64,000 nt of DNA from Burkholderia sp. 4M9327F10. Lineage in GTDB: Bacteria > Pseudomonadota > Gammaproteobacteria > Burkholderiales > Burkholderiaceae. A model generated the notes under the pieces. That model worked only from the letters and a program-made list of their open reading frames with translations. It did no database searches and was not told the origin of the DNA. Location: assembly GCF_005503145.1 (NCBI RefSeq), contig NZ_SCNV01000010.1:1-64000 (forward strand). The letters are read 5' to 3'. Positions within the stretch are counted from its first letter, which is position 1, and each line of letters starts with the position of its first letter. Shown one piece after another: positions 38,100 through 47,872 of this stretch. A program made the position numbers and the translations under genes.

Positions 38100-39668
38100 A
38101 TAGGCCAGCGCCAGCCACGCCCGCGCCACCACCGCACCGACTCCCACCGCAATGCCGAACAACAGCAAGCCTTGCAGCAGCCGGTTGGTGCGCTTCTGTT
38201 CAAGCAGTATCTGCCGGATCGTGTCGTCGCCCGGACCATGCTGGCTGTCATGACGCTCGGCCAGCATGTGATGGATCAGGCGCGGCAATTGCGGCAACGT
38301 CTTGCTCCACTGCGGCACTTCAATCTTGAGCCGCTCATACCAGCCACGCAGGCCGATCTGCTCGTTCATCCAGCGTTCGAGATAAGGCTTGGCCGTCTTC
38401 CACAAGTCGAGTTCGGGGTCGAGCGAACGCCCAAGTCCTTCGACGTTCAGCATCGTCTTCTGCAGCAGCACGAGCTGCGGCTGAATCTCGACGTTAAAGC
38501 GGCGCGAGGTGGAAAAGAGGCGCATCAGCACCTGGCCCAGCGAGATGTCCTTGAGCGCGCGGTCGAAGTACGGCTCGCAGACCGCGCGAATCGCGCTCTC
38601 CAGTTCTTCGACCCGCGTGGTAGGCGGCACCCAGCCCGATTCCAGGTGCAATGTGGCGACCCGATGGTAGTCACGCTTGAAGAACGCGAGAAAATTCTGC
38701 GCGAGGTAGTTTTTGTCGAAGTCCGATAGCGCGCCAATGATGCCGAAATCGAGCGCGATATAACGCCCGAAGTGCGCGGGATCGAGGCTCACCTGGATAT
38801 TGCCGGGGTGCATGTCGGCGTGGAAAAAGCCGTCGCGGAACACCTGGGTAAAGAAGATCTCGACGCCTTCGCGCGCCAGCTTGGGGATGTCCACGCCCGC
38901 GGCGCGCAGCGTCTCCACCTGGCTGATCGGCACGCCGATCATGCGCTCCATCACCAGCACGGTGGGCGTGCAGAACTCCCAGTACATCTCCGGCACCAGC
39001 AGCAGGTCGAGCCCGGCGAAGTTGCGGCGCAACTGGCTGCCGTTGGCCGCTTCGCGCATCAGGTCGAGTTCGTCGTGCAGGTACTTGTCGAATTCGGCGA
39101 CCACCTCACGCGGCTTCAGGCGCTTGCCGTCCGCCCACAGACGCTCGGCCCACACGGCGATATCGCGCAGCAAGGCGAGATCCGAGTCGATCACGGGCAG
39201 CATGTTCGGGCGCAGCACCTTGACCGCGACCGCCTTGCCCGCGTGCTGGCCGGCCTTGACCTTGGCAAAGTGCACCTGCGCGATCGAGGCGCTTGCCACC
39301 GGCACCCGCTCGAAGTCGTCGAACAGCACGTCGACCGGCGCGCCGAGCGACTTCTCGACGAGGCCAATCGCTACCTCCGACGGGAACGGCGGCACCTGGT
39401 CCTGCAGCTTGGCGAGTTCGTTGGCGATATCGACCGGCAGCAGGTCGCGGCGCGTAGACAGCACCTGGCCGAACTTCACGAAGATCGGCCCGAGGCTTTC
39501 GAGCGCAAGGCGCAGCCGCACGCCCGGCGGCTGCTCGAACTTGCGGCCGATAGTCGTGATGCGCAGCAACAGCCGCACGCGGCGGTCGTTGATGCGGCTC
39601 AGCATCATCTCATCGAGACCGAAGCGGATGACTGTAAAGAAAATCTTGAGGAAACGCAGAAAACGCAT
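38091..39668 (-). CDS. ubiB: Ubiquinone biosynthesis protein UbiB (ADCK-like)
   Basis: UbiB is an atypical kinase/ATPase required for aerobic ubiquinone synthesis at the inner membrane. The 525-residue protein has the KxGQ motif ([33 protein letters not shown]), the Ala-rich loop [28 protein letters not shown] and the DFG-like [12 protein letters not shown], and ends with hydrophobic helices ([25 protein letters not shown]). It starts 15 bases after the ubiJ stop, and ubiE lies two genes upstream, matching the ubiE-ubiJ-ubiB cluster of Escherichia coli except for an extra Tim44-like gene. Confidence 0.95.
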   Translation of the reverse strand: MRFLRFLKIFFTVIRFGLDEMMLSRINDRRVRLLLRITTIGRKFEQPPGVRLRLALESLGPIFVKFGQVLSTRRDLLPVDIANELAKLQDQVPPFPSEVAIGLVEKSLGAPVDVLFDDFERVPVASASIAQVHFAKVKAGQHAGKAVAVKVLRPNMLPVIDSDLALLRDIAVWAERLWADGKRLKPREVVAEFDKYLHDELDLMREAANGSQLRRNFAGLDLLLVPEMYWEFCTPTVLVMERMIGVPISQVETLRAAGVDIPKLAREGVEIFFTQVFRDGFFHADMHPGNIQVSLDPAHFGRYIALDFGIIGALSDFDKNYLAQNFLAFFKRDYHRVATLHLESGWVPPTTRVEELESAIRAVCEPYFDRALKDISLGQVLMRLFSTSRRFNVEIQPQLVLLQKTMLNVEGLGRSLDPELDLWKTAKPYLERWMNEQIGLRGWYERLKIEVPQWSKTLPQLPRLIHHMLAERHDSQHGPGDDTIRQILLEQKRTNRLLQGLLLFGIAVGVGAVVARAWLALAYGG

Positions 39669-39683
39669 GGTTGAGCCCGGTGA

Positions 39684-40328
39684 CTAGCGCGTGCCGCGCG
39701 ACGTGGCGGCGCCGCCGGGCGCTTCAGCGCCACGGGCTTCGACCTTCTGTTCAAGGCGCTCAAGGCGCTTTTCGACGCGCGCCAGCGCATCGCGGGCACG
39801 GGCGAGTTCGGCATTGAACTCGTCGAGCGCGGCACGGCGCACCAGTTGCGGATTTTCATCGAGCAGGTACTCGGCCACCGAGTCGAGCAGATTGCGCCCG
39901 GTGCGGCGTGCATGCTCACCGACCGAGCGCGCGACCGATGCGACCCGCCAGGCCGGACCGTCGCCTATCAGCCGCGCCAGATCTTCCTCCGGCTCCCAGC
40001 GCAGATGCTCGGCGAGCTTCGCGATCGCCGTGGCGAATTCCGCATCGCCTTCGATCTTCACGTGCTTCATCACCGCTGCCTGGCCGCCTTGCACAAAGGC
40101 CGGCAACGCCTCGGACGGCACCGAGATGGTGACGTCGAACTGATGCGTTTGCGATTCGTCGACCGCGGCCAGATAGCCGTCCGGCTGAACTAGCAGCATC
40201 AGCACGACCGGCGGGCAGGATAGACGGGCGGTCTTGCCGGCGTAGGGGGCGAGGCGCTCGCGTGCCCACGATTCGCGGGCGAGCAGGTGATTGACGGCAG
40301 CAGCGAAGGGCTTGGCGGCGAGGGTCAT
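39684..40328 (-). CDS. ubiJ: Ubiquinone biosynthesis accessory factor UbiJ
   Basis: UbiJ is a lipid-binding SCP2-domain protein that organises the soluble Ubi complex together with UbiK. The 214-residue product has an SCP2-like N-terminal part (VLMLLVQPDGYLAAVDESQTHQFDVTISVPSEALPAFVQGGQAAVMKHVKIEGDAEFATAIAKLAEHLRWEPEEDLARLIGD) and a C-terminal helical/coiled-coil region (residues about 175-200: RARDALARVEKRLERLEQKVE). The start at 40328 gives MTLAAKPFAAAVNHLL; a second ATG at 40340 is possible. It is adjacent to ubiB, which confirms the call. Confidence 0.9.
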   Translation of the reverse strand: MTLAAKPFAAAVNHLLARESWARERLAPYAGKTARLSCPPVVLMLLVQPDGYLAAVDESQTHQFDVTISVPSEALPAFVQGGQAAVMKHVKIEGDAEFATAIAKLAEHLRWEPEEDLARLIGDGPAWRVASVARSVGEHARRTGRNLLDSVAEYLLDENPQLVRRAALDEFNAELARARDALARVEKRLERLEQKVEARGAEAPGGAATSRGTR

Positions 40329-40340
40329 TGAGAGTGGCAA

Positions 40341-40376
40341 GAAAAAACCCGCGCGGGCGATGTGCCCGCGCGGGTT
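40341..40376 (-). terminator. Intrinsic terminator after the Tim44-like gene
   Basis: A 13-bp GC-rich stem (AACCCGCGCGGGC at 40346-40358 pairing with GCCCGCGCGGGTT at 40364-40376, 5-base loop) is followed on the minus strand by TTTTTTC. It should end the transcript from ubiE and the Tim44-like gene, about 66 bases after the latter, and so separate it from ubiJ-ubiB. Confidence 0.8.
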
Positions 40377-40441
40377 CCTATTGTAACGTCCGTTCGCTTC
40401 CCGGCTTACTCAGCCGTTCAGCCGATACACAAGGTTTAACG

Positions 40442-41476
40442 TTAGTGCGCGGGGGCTGCCTCGCCGACCTGCTGAATCCCGGCGAGCAACCAGCCTTCAC
40501 CGGCACGCGTCGACTTCGACAGGTTCCAGATTTCCACGAACGGCTCGGCCGGCGCGCCCGAGGTCTCGCGGATCAGGCCGGAGAAGCGCACGCTGGCGAG
40601 ATACTCGCTGCCGCGGTCTTCGACACCCAGCAATTCGGCGTTCAGCTGCACCACGTCGGTCAGATTGGACTCCGCACCGCGCGCGTCGAGATCGATCTTC
40701 ACTTCGGCGAACATTTCCGGCGTCGTGAATTCGCGGATATCGGCGATGTTGCCCACGTCCCACGCAGCCTGCAGGCGCACGAAGTACACCTTGGCGTTGC
40801 GGACAAAGGCGTCCGAATCGAAGCCGGCCGGCACAACAGGCGCCGCCTGCATCGCGGGCGCAGCCAACGCGGCATTGCCCTGCGGCTCAAGGTACGAACC
40901 GCTTTGCGCCGAAGGCGGCGTGAAACTCGGCTCCTGCGAATAACCGGAGTAGCCGCCGTTGCGCCCGGCGTTCAGGCTCGGCGAAGCGCCCGCATATGCC
41001 GGCGCTGTGGCATCGCGCTTGCGATTCACGAAGCGGCGGATCAGCCAGATTGCCAGCATCGCGATTGCGGCGATCACCAGCATATTGGCCATCGCGCCCG
41101 CAAATGCCTCACCCATGCCGAAGTGCGAGAGCAGCGCCGCGATACCCAAACCCGCGGCGAGACCGGCGATCGGCCCCAGCCAGCGCGAGCGGTTAGGCGC
41201 CGCGGCCGGCGTGGGTGCCGGTTGGGCACGCTGAGCCTGGGCGGCCTGAGCCGACTGCTGCGTGGGTTGAGCCGGTTGGGCAGGCGGCGTGGTCTGCCGC
41301 TGCATGGTGGTGGACTGCTGACGGCCGACGCTACGGCCACCGCCCATGCGGCGCGCCTCGGCGTCGAGCGAGGCAACGGTGGCGAATGCGATAAAGCCGA
41401 CCATGGCCGCCAGTCCGATTCTCCTCGCCAGCGACCGAGAAAACTTACGATCAGATAACAAACGCGAATCGGACAT
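40442..41476 (-). CDS. Tim44-like domain protein with membrane segment
   Basis: A 344-residue protein with a leading hydrophobic stretch (RRIGLAAMVGFIAFATVASLDAEA), a Gln/Pro/Ala-rich disordered linker (about residues 45-95), membrane-associated hydrophobic helices (GPIAGLAAGLGIAALLSHFGMGEAFAGAMANMLVIAAIAMLAIWLIRRFV) and a C-terminal Tim44-like domain (DAFVRNAKVYFVRLQAAWDVGNIADIREFTTPEMFAEVKIDL...). The Tim44-like fold occurs in mitochondrial import and in bacterial proteins of unknown function. It sits between ubiE and ubiJ, an insertion relative to the Escherichia coli order; whether it aids quinone synthesis is unknown. Confidence 0.87.
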   Translation of the reverse strand: MSDSRLLSDRKFSRSLARRIGLAAMVGFIAFATVASLDAEARRMGGGRSVGRQQSTTMQRQTTPPAQPAQPTQQSAQAAQAQRAQPAPTPAAAPNRSRWLGPIAGLAAGLGIAALLSHFGMGEAFAGAMANMLVIAAIAMLAIWLIRRFVNRKRDATAPAYAGASPSLNAGRNGGYSGYSQEPSFTPPSAQSGSYLEPQGNAALAAPAMQAAPVVPAGFDSDAFVRNAKVYFVRLQAAWDVGNIADIREFTTPEMFAEVKIDLDARGAESNLTDVVQLNAELLGVEDRGSEYLASVRFSGLIRETSGAPAEPFVEIWNLSKSTRAGEGWLLAGIQQVGEAAPAH

Positions 41477-41513
41477 GATGAAATTTTCCTTTAAAAACGA
41501 TGGGTTAGGGACC

Positions 41514-42245
41514 CTAGTATTTGGTCCCCACGTGTAAAGCTACCACACCAGCTGACAAATTGTAATATTTGACGCCGTCGAGGCCAGCTTGTTCCATCAT
41601 TGTTTTTAAAGTTTCCTGGTCGGGGTGCATGCGGATCGATTCCGCCAGGTAACGGTAGCTCTCGGCGTCTTTCGCAAAGCGCTCGCCGAGCCACGGCAGC
41701 ACCTTGAACGAATAGACGTCGTAGACTTTTTTAAGCGGATCCCACACTTTGGAAAATTCCAGCACCAGCAGCCGTCCGGCCGGCTTCAGCACACGGCGCA
41801 TTTCCGCCAGCGCCACGTCCTTGTGGGTCATGTTGCGCAGCCCGAAGGCCACCGTCACCACGTCGAAGTAATTGTCTGGAAAGGGAATTTTTTCCGCGTC
41901 GCACAACAGGGCCGGCGTCACGATGCCCTTGTCGAGCAGGCGGTCGCGGCCCACGCGCAGCATCGACTCGTTGATGTCCGTATGCCAGACCTCGCCGCCC
42001 GGCCCGGCCTTTTTGGCGAATTCCTTGGACAGATCGCCCGTGCCGCCCGCGATATCGAGCACCTTGTAGCCCGGCCGCACGTTCGCCTGGGCAATCGTGA
42101 AAATCTTCCACGCCCGGTGCAACCCGCCCGACATCAGGTCATTCATCAGGTCGTAGTTGGAGGCAACGGAGTGGAACACGCCTGCCACCTTCTGCGCTTT
42201 TTCCTGTTCGTCGACTGTCTGAAAGCCGAAGTGGGTTTTGCTCAT
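41514..42245 (-). CDS. ubiE: Ubiquinone/menaquinone biosynthesis methyltransferase
   Basis: UbiE C-methylates the ubiquinone (and, where present, menaquinone) ring using SAM. The 243-residue protein has [45 protein letters not shown] at the N-terminus, the SAM motif [18 protein letters not shown], and the family blocks [40 protein letters not shown] and [22 protein letters not shown]. It is followed by the Tim44-like gene after 37 bases and preceded by a DUF971 gene by 66 bases. Confidence 0.96.
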   Translation of the reverse strand: MSKTHFGFQTVDEQEKAQKVAGVFHSVASNYDLMNDLMSGGLHRAWKIFTIAQANVRPGYKVLDIAGGTGDLSKEFAKKAGPGGEVWHTDINESMLRVGRDRLLDKGIVTPALLCDAEKIPFPDNYFDVVTVAFGLRNMTHKDVALAEMRRVLKPAGRLLVLEFSKVWDPLKKVYDVYSFKVLPWLGERFAKDAESYRYLAESIRMHPDQETLKTMMEQAGLDGVKYYNLSAGVVALHVGTKY

Positions 42246-42311
42246 CGCGTTCGTCCTTTCGCGTATTCTTGAATGTTGCGCCGCATCAGCGCGGCGTCAG
42301 GCCGAATCGTA

Positions 42312-42725
42312 TCAGTGACAATGACCGTGCGGTGCGCTCGCTGACACCATGGGAGCGTCGCGGTCGACACCGGCCGCTTTCAGTTTGTCGAGATACTCGC
42401 GCCAGAGTTCATCCTGACGGGTGGCGATGTCGTACAGCAGATCCCACGAATAAAGCCCGGTGGAATGGCCGTCCGAGAAGGTCGGCTGCAGCGCGTAATT
42501 GCCCACGCCCTCGATGGCCGTGATCGTCACCTCGCGCTTGCCGGTCTGCAGCGTCTCCTGCCCCGGCCCGTGGCCGCGCACTTCAGCCGACGGGGAATAG
42601 ACGCGCAGGAGCTCAAACGGCACGCGGAACGATTCGCCATTCGCGTATTGCAGTTCGAGCACCCGTGATTTGGCATGCACGACCACGCCGGTCGGCACGG
42701 GGGTGTCGGGAGTCAGTCCACTCAT
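42312..42725 (-). CDS. Gamma-butyrobetaine hydroxylase-like N-terminal domain (DUF971) protein
   Basis: A 137-residue protein consisting of the DUF971 domain known from the N-terminal part of gamma-butyrobetaine hydroxylase (GVVVHAKSRVLELQYANGESFRVPFELLRVYSPSAEVRGHGPGQETLQTGKREVTITAIEGVGNYALQPTFSDGHSTGLYSWDLLYDI). Such free-standing proteins are linked in some bacteria to iron-sulfur biology or are unassigned. It lies upstream of ubiE on the same strand, likely in one transcript. Confidence 0.88.
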   Translation of the reverse strand: MSGLTPDTPVPTGVVVHAKSRVLELQYANGESFRVPFELLRVYSPSAEVRGHGPGQETLQTGKREVTITAIEGVGNYALQPTFSDGHSTGLYSWDLLYDIATRQDELWREYLDKLKAAGVDRDAPMVSASAPHGHCH

Positions 42726-42785
42726 GTTGACCTCGTATTTACCCCCTCGGGGGTCCTGGCGCGAAGCGCGCGGCTTCGGGTGCGC

Positions 42786-43214
42786 TCAGCCAAGCGCCTG
42801 TTCGATTTCGTGACGCACGGCGTCGCGCAGCAAGGTAGCCTGCGCGCGGCGCGACGACAGCAGCGCCTCCGATACCGTGCGCTGACGCGGTGCCCAGATC
42901 GGCAGCGGGAAATGAGCGTCGTTCGAAAAACGCGGAATCACATGCCAGTGCACGTGCGGCACCTGGTTGCCGAGGCTCGCCAGGTTCACCTTGACCGGTT
43001 GCAGGATGCGCCGCATGGCGCGCTCGACCGCGTACACCGCGCGCATCACGTGGTCGCGGTCGGCCTCGGCAAGATCCGAGAACTCGGCAATGTGCCCGTT
43101 CCAGATCACCCGGCAAAAGCCCGGGTAATCGTGTTCGTCGGCAAGGACGACCCGCAGCGAGTCGTCCTGCCACAGCACATCGCCGCCATCTTCACGGCAA
43201 AATACACAGTCCAT
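42786..43214 (-). CDS. HIT-family (histidine triad) protein
   Basis: A 142-residue HIT protein with the triad VPHVHWHVIPRF (the HxHxH motif), an N-terminal CVFCREDGG that may bind zinc and the conserved FCRVIWNGHIAEFSDLAEAD. HIT enzymes hydrolyse nucleotide phosphoramidates or related adducts; the physiological substrate is unknown. The start at 43214 gives MDCVFC; the frame open to 43316 encodes sequence that lacks family similarity. It precedes the DUF971 gene with 60 bases between. Confidence 0.88.
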   Translation of the reverse strand: MDCVFCREDGGDVLWQDDSLRVVLADEHDYPGFCRVIWNGHIAEFSDLAEADRDHVMRAVYAVERAMRRILQPVKVNLASLGNQVPHVHWHVIPRFSNDAHFPLPIWAPRQRTVSEALLSSRRAQATLLRDAVRHEIEQALG

Positions 43215-43248
43215 CGTCGTCCTCAAGCGGGAATCGTCAGTCGTAGCA

Positions 43249-46200
43249 TTAAACCAGCACGCGCTCGATTCCGCCATTGTTGGCACGTTGGACGTAATCC
43301 GCCATCCAGTCTTCACCCAGCACGTGGCGCGCCATTTCGACGACGATATAGTCCGCCTCGATGCCCGCGTCCTCGTTGTAGCGCGACAGCCCTTGCAGGC
43401 AGGACGGGCAGCTCGTGAGGATCTTCACGTCGGCAGCGCCGTTGCCAGCCCCACCATTGCCAGCCGTGGAGACCGCTGAAGCCGAGCCGTTCGGAGCGCC
43501 GGCCGCAGCCGCCGCGACGTTGCCCGGGTTGCCCCCGTTGGCGCCCGCTGCGGCGACCACCGGGATGCTGCGCAGCTTCGCCGCCCCCTTGCGGATCTCC
43601 TCTTCCTTACGGAAGCGCACCTGGGTCGAAACGTCCGGACGCGTCACCGCAAGTGTGCCGGATTCGCCACAGCAACGATCGTTCTTCTCGATCTTGTAGC
43701 CGTCGTTCTCCGAGCCCATCAACTGGTTGACGAGCTTGACCGGGTCCATCGTCTTGATCGGCGTGTGGCACGGGTCGTGGTACATGTAGCGCGTGCCGCT
43801 CACGCCGTCGAGCTTCATGCCCTTCTCGAGCAGGAACTCGTGAATGTCGATGATCCGGCAACCCGGGAAAATCTTCTCGAATTCGTAGCCGGCGAGCTGG
43901 TCGTAACACGTGCCGCACGACACCACCACCGTCTTGATGTCGAGGTAGTTCAGCGTGTTGGCGACGCGGTGGAACAGCACGCGATTGTCCGTGACGATCT
44001 TCTCGGCCTTGTCGAACTGGCCCGAGCCGCGCTGCGGATACCCGCAGCACAGGTAGCCCGGCGGCAGCACGGTTTGCACGCCGGCTTCCCACAGCATGGC
44101 CTGGGTCGCCAGCCCCACCTGCGAGAACAGCCGCTCGGAGCCGCAGCCCGGGAAGTAGAACACCGCTTCCGTATCGACCGTGGTGGTCTTCGGGTTGCGG
44201 ATGATCGGGACGATCTTGTTGTCTTCGATGTCCAGCAGCGCACGCGCCGTCTTCTTCGGCAGATTGCCCGGCATCTTCTTGTTCATGAAGTGGATCACCT
44301 GCTCCACCACCTTCGGCTTGCCGACGGTGGCCGGCGGGTGCGCCGTCTGCTTCTTCGTGAACTTCTTCAGCACGTCGTTGCCGAGGCGCTGCGCCTTGTA
44401 GCCGACGCCCATCATCGCGGTGCGCGCGACGTTAATGGTCTGCGGATTGGTAGCGTTGAGGAAGAACATGCCGGCCGCGTTGCCGGCGTTGAACTTCTTC
44501 TTGCCCATCTTGCGCAGCAGATTGCGCATGTTCATCGTGACATCGCCGAAATCGATCTTCACCGGGCAAGGTGTCACGCACTTGTGACAGACCGTGCAGT
44601 GGTCGGCGACATCGTTGAACTCGTCCCAGTGCTTGATCGACACCCCGCGGCGGGTCTGCTCCTCATACAGGAACGCCTCGACCAAGAGCGAGGTGGCGAG
44701 AATCTTGTTGCGCGGGCTGTACAGCAGGTTGGCGCGCGGCACGTGCGTGGCGCACACCGGCTTGCACTTGCCGCAGCGCAGGCAGTCCTTGATCGACTCG
44801 GAAATCGCGCCAATGTCGGACTGCTGCATGATCAGCGATTCATAGCCCATCAGCCCGAAGCTCGGCGTGTAGGCGTTGCGCAGGTCCGCGCCTTCGAGCA
44901 GCTTGCCGGCATTAAAGCGGCCATGCGGGTCGACGCGCTGCTTGTACTTGCGGAATTCGCCGATCTCCGCGTCCGTCAGGAATTCGAGCTTGGTAATGCC
45001 GATGCCGTGCTCGCCGGAGATCACGCCGTCGAGCGAACGCGCCAGCTTCATGATGCGTGCGACCGCCGTGTGGGCGTCCTGCAGCATCTCGTAGTTGTCG
45101 GAGTTGACGGGGAGATTCGTGTGCACGTTGCCGTCGCCCGCATGCATGTGCAGCGCCACGAATACGCGGCCACGCAGCACCTGCTTGTGGATCGCCTGGG
45201 CTTCTTCGAGGATCGGCTTGAATTCGCCGCCGTTGAAGATCTGGCGCAGTTCGGCGCGGATTTCCTGCTTCCAGGACACGCGGATCGTCCGGTCCTGCGT
45301 GACGTGGAACACGGTGGCATCGGGCTGCACGTCGGCGCGATCGGCAAACTTCTCCGCGAGCGCTTCGTAGCCGAGTCCGACCAGGTAGTGCTGGGCTTCG
45401 CGCAAGGACAGATCGAGCTTGTCGCGCAGGAATTCCCAGCGGGTGCGGACCTGCTTGAGCAGATCGAGCGCATGCTGCACGCGGTCTTCCAGCAGTTCGG
45501 CGCTCGGAATCTCGTTGGCGTCGTCGCTCTTGCCGAGCGGCAGCTTGCCGCCCTTGAAGAACGCCTCGAGCGCGTCGACTAGTTGCAGCTTGTTCTTGAT
45601 CGACAGTTCGATGTTGATGCGCTCGATGCCGTCGGTGTACTCACCCATCCGGTTCAGCGGAATCACCACGTCTTCATTGATCTTGAACGCGTTGGTGTGC
45701 TTGGCGATCGCGGCGGTGCGGCTGCGGTCCAGCCAGAAGCGCTTACGCGCCTCGGCGTTCACCGCGACAAAGCCTTCGCCGCTCTTGCCGTTGGCCATGC
45801 GCACCACTTCCGAGGTGGCCTGCGCCACCGCGTCCGCATCGTTACCGACAATATCGCCGATCAGCACCATCTTCGGAAACGCGTTGCGCTTGCTCTTGGT
45901 CGCATAGCCGACCGCGCGCAGATAGCGTTCGTCGAGGTGTTCGAGGCCGGCCAGAATCGCCCCGCCCTGCTTCGACGTTTCGAACAGATAGTCCTTGATT
46001 TCGACGATGCTCGGAATCGCGTCGCGCGCCTGACCGAAGAATTCGAGGCAGACGGTGCGCGTATGCGCCGGCATCTTGTGCAGCACCCAGCGCGCCGAGG
46101 TGATCAGCCCGTCGCAGCCTTCCTTCTGGATGCCCGGCAGACCGGCGAGGAACTTATCCGTGACGTCCTTGCCGAGCCCTTCCTTACGGAACACGCGGCC

Positions 46201-47352
46201 TTCGATATCGAGCGACTCCGTGCGCAGCAGCTTCTCGCCCGGCGCATACTCGCCGTCGAACCACTTCAGTTCGAAGCGCGCCACCGCGATGTCATGGATC
46301 TTGCCCATGTTGTGGTCAAGACGCGTGACTTCGAGCCAGTTGCCTTCCGGATCGACCATGCGCCACCAGGCGAGATTGTCGAGCGCGGTGCCCCACAGCA
46401 CAGCCTTCTTGCCGCCCGCGTTCATGGCCACATTGCCGCCAATGCAGGAAGCGTCGAGCGAAGTCGGGTCGACCGCGAACACATAGCCGGCGTGTTCGGC
46501 GGCTTCGGTCACGCGGCGCGTGACGACACCGGCGCCCGAAAAGATCGTCGCGACCTTGTTCGGCACACCCGGCAGCTCGGTCAGCTCGACCGCGCCGAGC
46601 TGTTCGAGCTTTTCGGTATTGATGACCGCGGAGAACGGCGTCAGCGGCACTGCGCCGCCCGTATAACCGGTGCCGCCCCCGCGCGGAATCACCGTCAGCC
46701 CGAGTTCGAAGCAGGCCTTGATCATGCCGGCGATCTCGGCTTCGGTATCCGGCGTCAGCACGACGAACGGATACTCGACACGCCAGTCGGTCGCGTCGGT
46801 CACGTGCGACACCCGTGACAGTCCGTCGAACTTGATGTTGTCTTTCTGCGTGACGCGGCCCAGTACCTTGTTGGCGCGGCGGCGCAGTTCAGCGGTCTTG
46901 TCGAACTCGTTAGCGAATTCATCCACGGCGCGGCGCGCGGCGACCACCAGCGTTTCGACGCGTGCTGCACGGTCGACACCCGCTTCATCGCCATGCTCGA
47001 CGAGGTCGGCGCGGCGGCGCTTCTCGATCTCCGAGAGGCGGTGGTGCAGCGCCTCGATCAGCAGCGCACGGCGCTTCGGGTTGTCGAGCAGGTCATCCTG
47101 CAGATACGGATTGCGGCGCACCACCCAGATGTCGCCGAGCACTTCGTACAGCATGCGTGCCGAGCGGCCGGTGCGGCGTTCGGCGCGCAGTTCGGCCAGC
47201 GCGTCCCACGCTTCATTGCCGAGCAGGCGGATGACGATTTCGCGATCGGAAAACGACGTGTAGTTATAGGGAATTTCGCGCAGGCGCGCTTCGGGGTCGG
47301 CAGCCACCGCGGCGGCGGCTCCGTGCGGATCGAATACTTGAGGTGCGTTCAT
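43249..47352 (-). CDS. Large FAD-linked / 4Fe-4S / CCG-domain oxidoreductase (DUF3683 type)
   Basis: A 1367-residue protein combining a leading DUF3683-like region (residues about 1-170), an FAD-binding PCMH domain ([47 protein letters not shown] and [24 protein letters not shown]), a D-lactate/2-hydroxyglutarate dehydrogenase-type C-terminal FAD domain ([18 protein letters not shown]), two 4Fe-4S motifs ([11 protein letters not shown] and [12 protein letters not shown], around residues 855-930) and a CCG domain with CCGYPQ (near 1102) and CCGESG (near 1228). It is likely a D-2-hydroxyacid dehydrogenase related to YdiJ feeding electrons to the respiratory chain. Residues about 1262-1309 are an Ala/Gly/Asn-rich insert. 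Substrate unproven. Confidence 0.88.
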   Translation of the reverse strand: MNAPQVFDPHGAAAAVAADPEARLREIPYNYTSFSDREIVIRLLGNEAWDALAELRAERRTGRSARMLYEVLGDIWVVRRNPYLQDDLLDNPKRRALLIEALHHRLSEIEKRRRADLVEHGDEAGVDRAARVETLVVAARRAVDEFANEFDKTAELRRRANKVLGRVTQKDNIKFDGLSRVSHVTDATDWRVEYPFVVLTPDTEAEIAGMIKACFELGLTVIPRGGGTGYTGGAVPLTPFSAVINTEKLEQLGAVELTELPGVPNKVATIFSGAGVVTRRVTEAAEHAGYVFAVDPTSLDASCIGGNVAMNAGGKKAVLWGTALDNLAWWRMVDPEGNWLEVTRLDHNMGKIHDIAVARFELKWFDGEYAPGEKLLRTESLDIEGRVFRKEGLGKDVTDKFLAGLPGIQKEGCDGLITSARWVLHKMPAHTRTVCLEFFGQARDAIPSIVEIKDYLFETSKQGGAILAGLEHLDERYLRAVGYATKSKRNAFPKMVLIGDIVGNDADAVAQATSEVVRMANGKSGEGFVAVNAEARKRFWLDRSRTAAIAKHTNAFKINEDVVIPLNRMGEYTDGIERINIELSIKNKLQLVDALEAFFKGGKLPLGKSDDANEIPSAELLEDRVQHALDLLKQVRTRWEFLRDKLDLSLREAQHYLVGLGYEALAEKFADRADVQPDATVFHVTQDRTIRVSWKQEIRAELRQIFNGGEFKPILEEAQAIHKQVLRGRVFVALHMHAGDGNVHTNLPVNSDNYEMLQDAHTAVARIMKLARSLDGVISGEHGIGITKLEFLTDAEIGEFRKYKQRVDPHGRFNAGKLLEGADLRNAYTPSFGLMGYESLIMQQSDIGAISESIKDCLRCGKCKPVCATHVPRANLLYSPRNKILATSLLVEAFLYEEQTRRGVSIKHWDEFNDVADHCTVCHKCVTPCPVKIDFGDVTMNMRNLLRKMGKKKFNAGNAAGMFFLNATNPQTINVARTAMMGVGYKAQRLGNDVLKKFTKKQTAHPPATVGKPKVVEQVIHFMNKKMPGNLPKKTARALLDIEDNKIVPIIRNPKTTTVDTEAVFYFPGCGSERLFSQVGLATQAMLWEAGVQTVLPPGYLCCGYPQRGSGQFDKAEKIVTDNRVLFHRVANTLNYLDIKTVVVSCGTCYDQLAGYEFEKIFPGCRIIDIHEFLLEKGMKLDGVSGTRYMYHDPCHTPIKTMDPVKLVNQLMGSENDGYKIEKNDRCCGESGTLAVTRPDVSTQVRFRKEEEIRKGAAKLRSIPVVAAAGANGGNPGNVAAAAAGAPNGSASAVSTAGNGGAGNGAADVKILTSCPSCLQGLSRYNEDAGIEADYIVVEMARHVLGEDWMADYVQRANNGGIERVLV

Positions 47353-47872
47353 GTTCGGACGACTCGGTAGGTCAGTTGGCCGCGCTCCCTGATCAGCGAT
47401 AAAGACGATTAGGGAGGCACCGTCTGACGGTGCGCGTGGGGCGCAATGCTGGAAATCTTCTAGTTGGGCGAAGCACCTGCCGACGGGCGACACACGCCGG
47501 CCGCTTCGCGGCGCTCAGATGCAGCTACACGATCGTGCGCAACGGATGTGCCGCTGCGCCGCGGGACGAGACTCACGCGGGGCGGGCACCAAATGGGCGA
47601 TCCGAGGCTGCCAGTGCATCTTCCGATCCTTGTTCCAAAATCGAATTCTACCGCATGATCCGCGGGCGCGTTGACGCTCGAATCAGGCTACAGCAGGGCT
47701 TTTGCACGAAAAGACACGGAAATATGTTCCAACTGGTGAGTCCGGAATTGGTCGACCGAACGGTCGGGCGGGCGCCTTTCCAGCGCCCTGGCCATACGGC
47801 CGAGGCCAGAGAGCGGGCCGTTGGCGCTATCATTGTCCTTTCCCGTCTCACACAGCGCACCGCGCCACCCGT
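47353..47872. promoter_or_regulatory. Divergent intergenic region between the large oxidoreductase and ilvA
   Basis: The 520-base gap lies between two divergent starts. It holds no convincing coding sequence. A perfect inverted repeat CGACCG-AA-CGGTCG occupies 47753-47766, about 107 bases before ilvA, and GGTCGACC overlaps it at 47750-47757. TATCAT at 47828-47833 resembles a -10 box for ilvA but lacks a good -35. No leader-peptide attenuator is obvious. Confidence 0.45.

Noticed and set aside
38001..38729. Plus-strand frame covering the 9-bp repeats ([11 protein letters not shown] peptide)
   Set aside because: The repeated peptide comes from the DNA repeat and the frame is antisense to ubiB.
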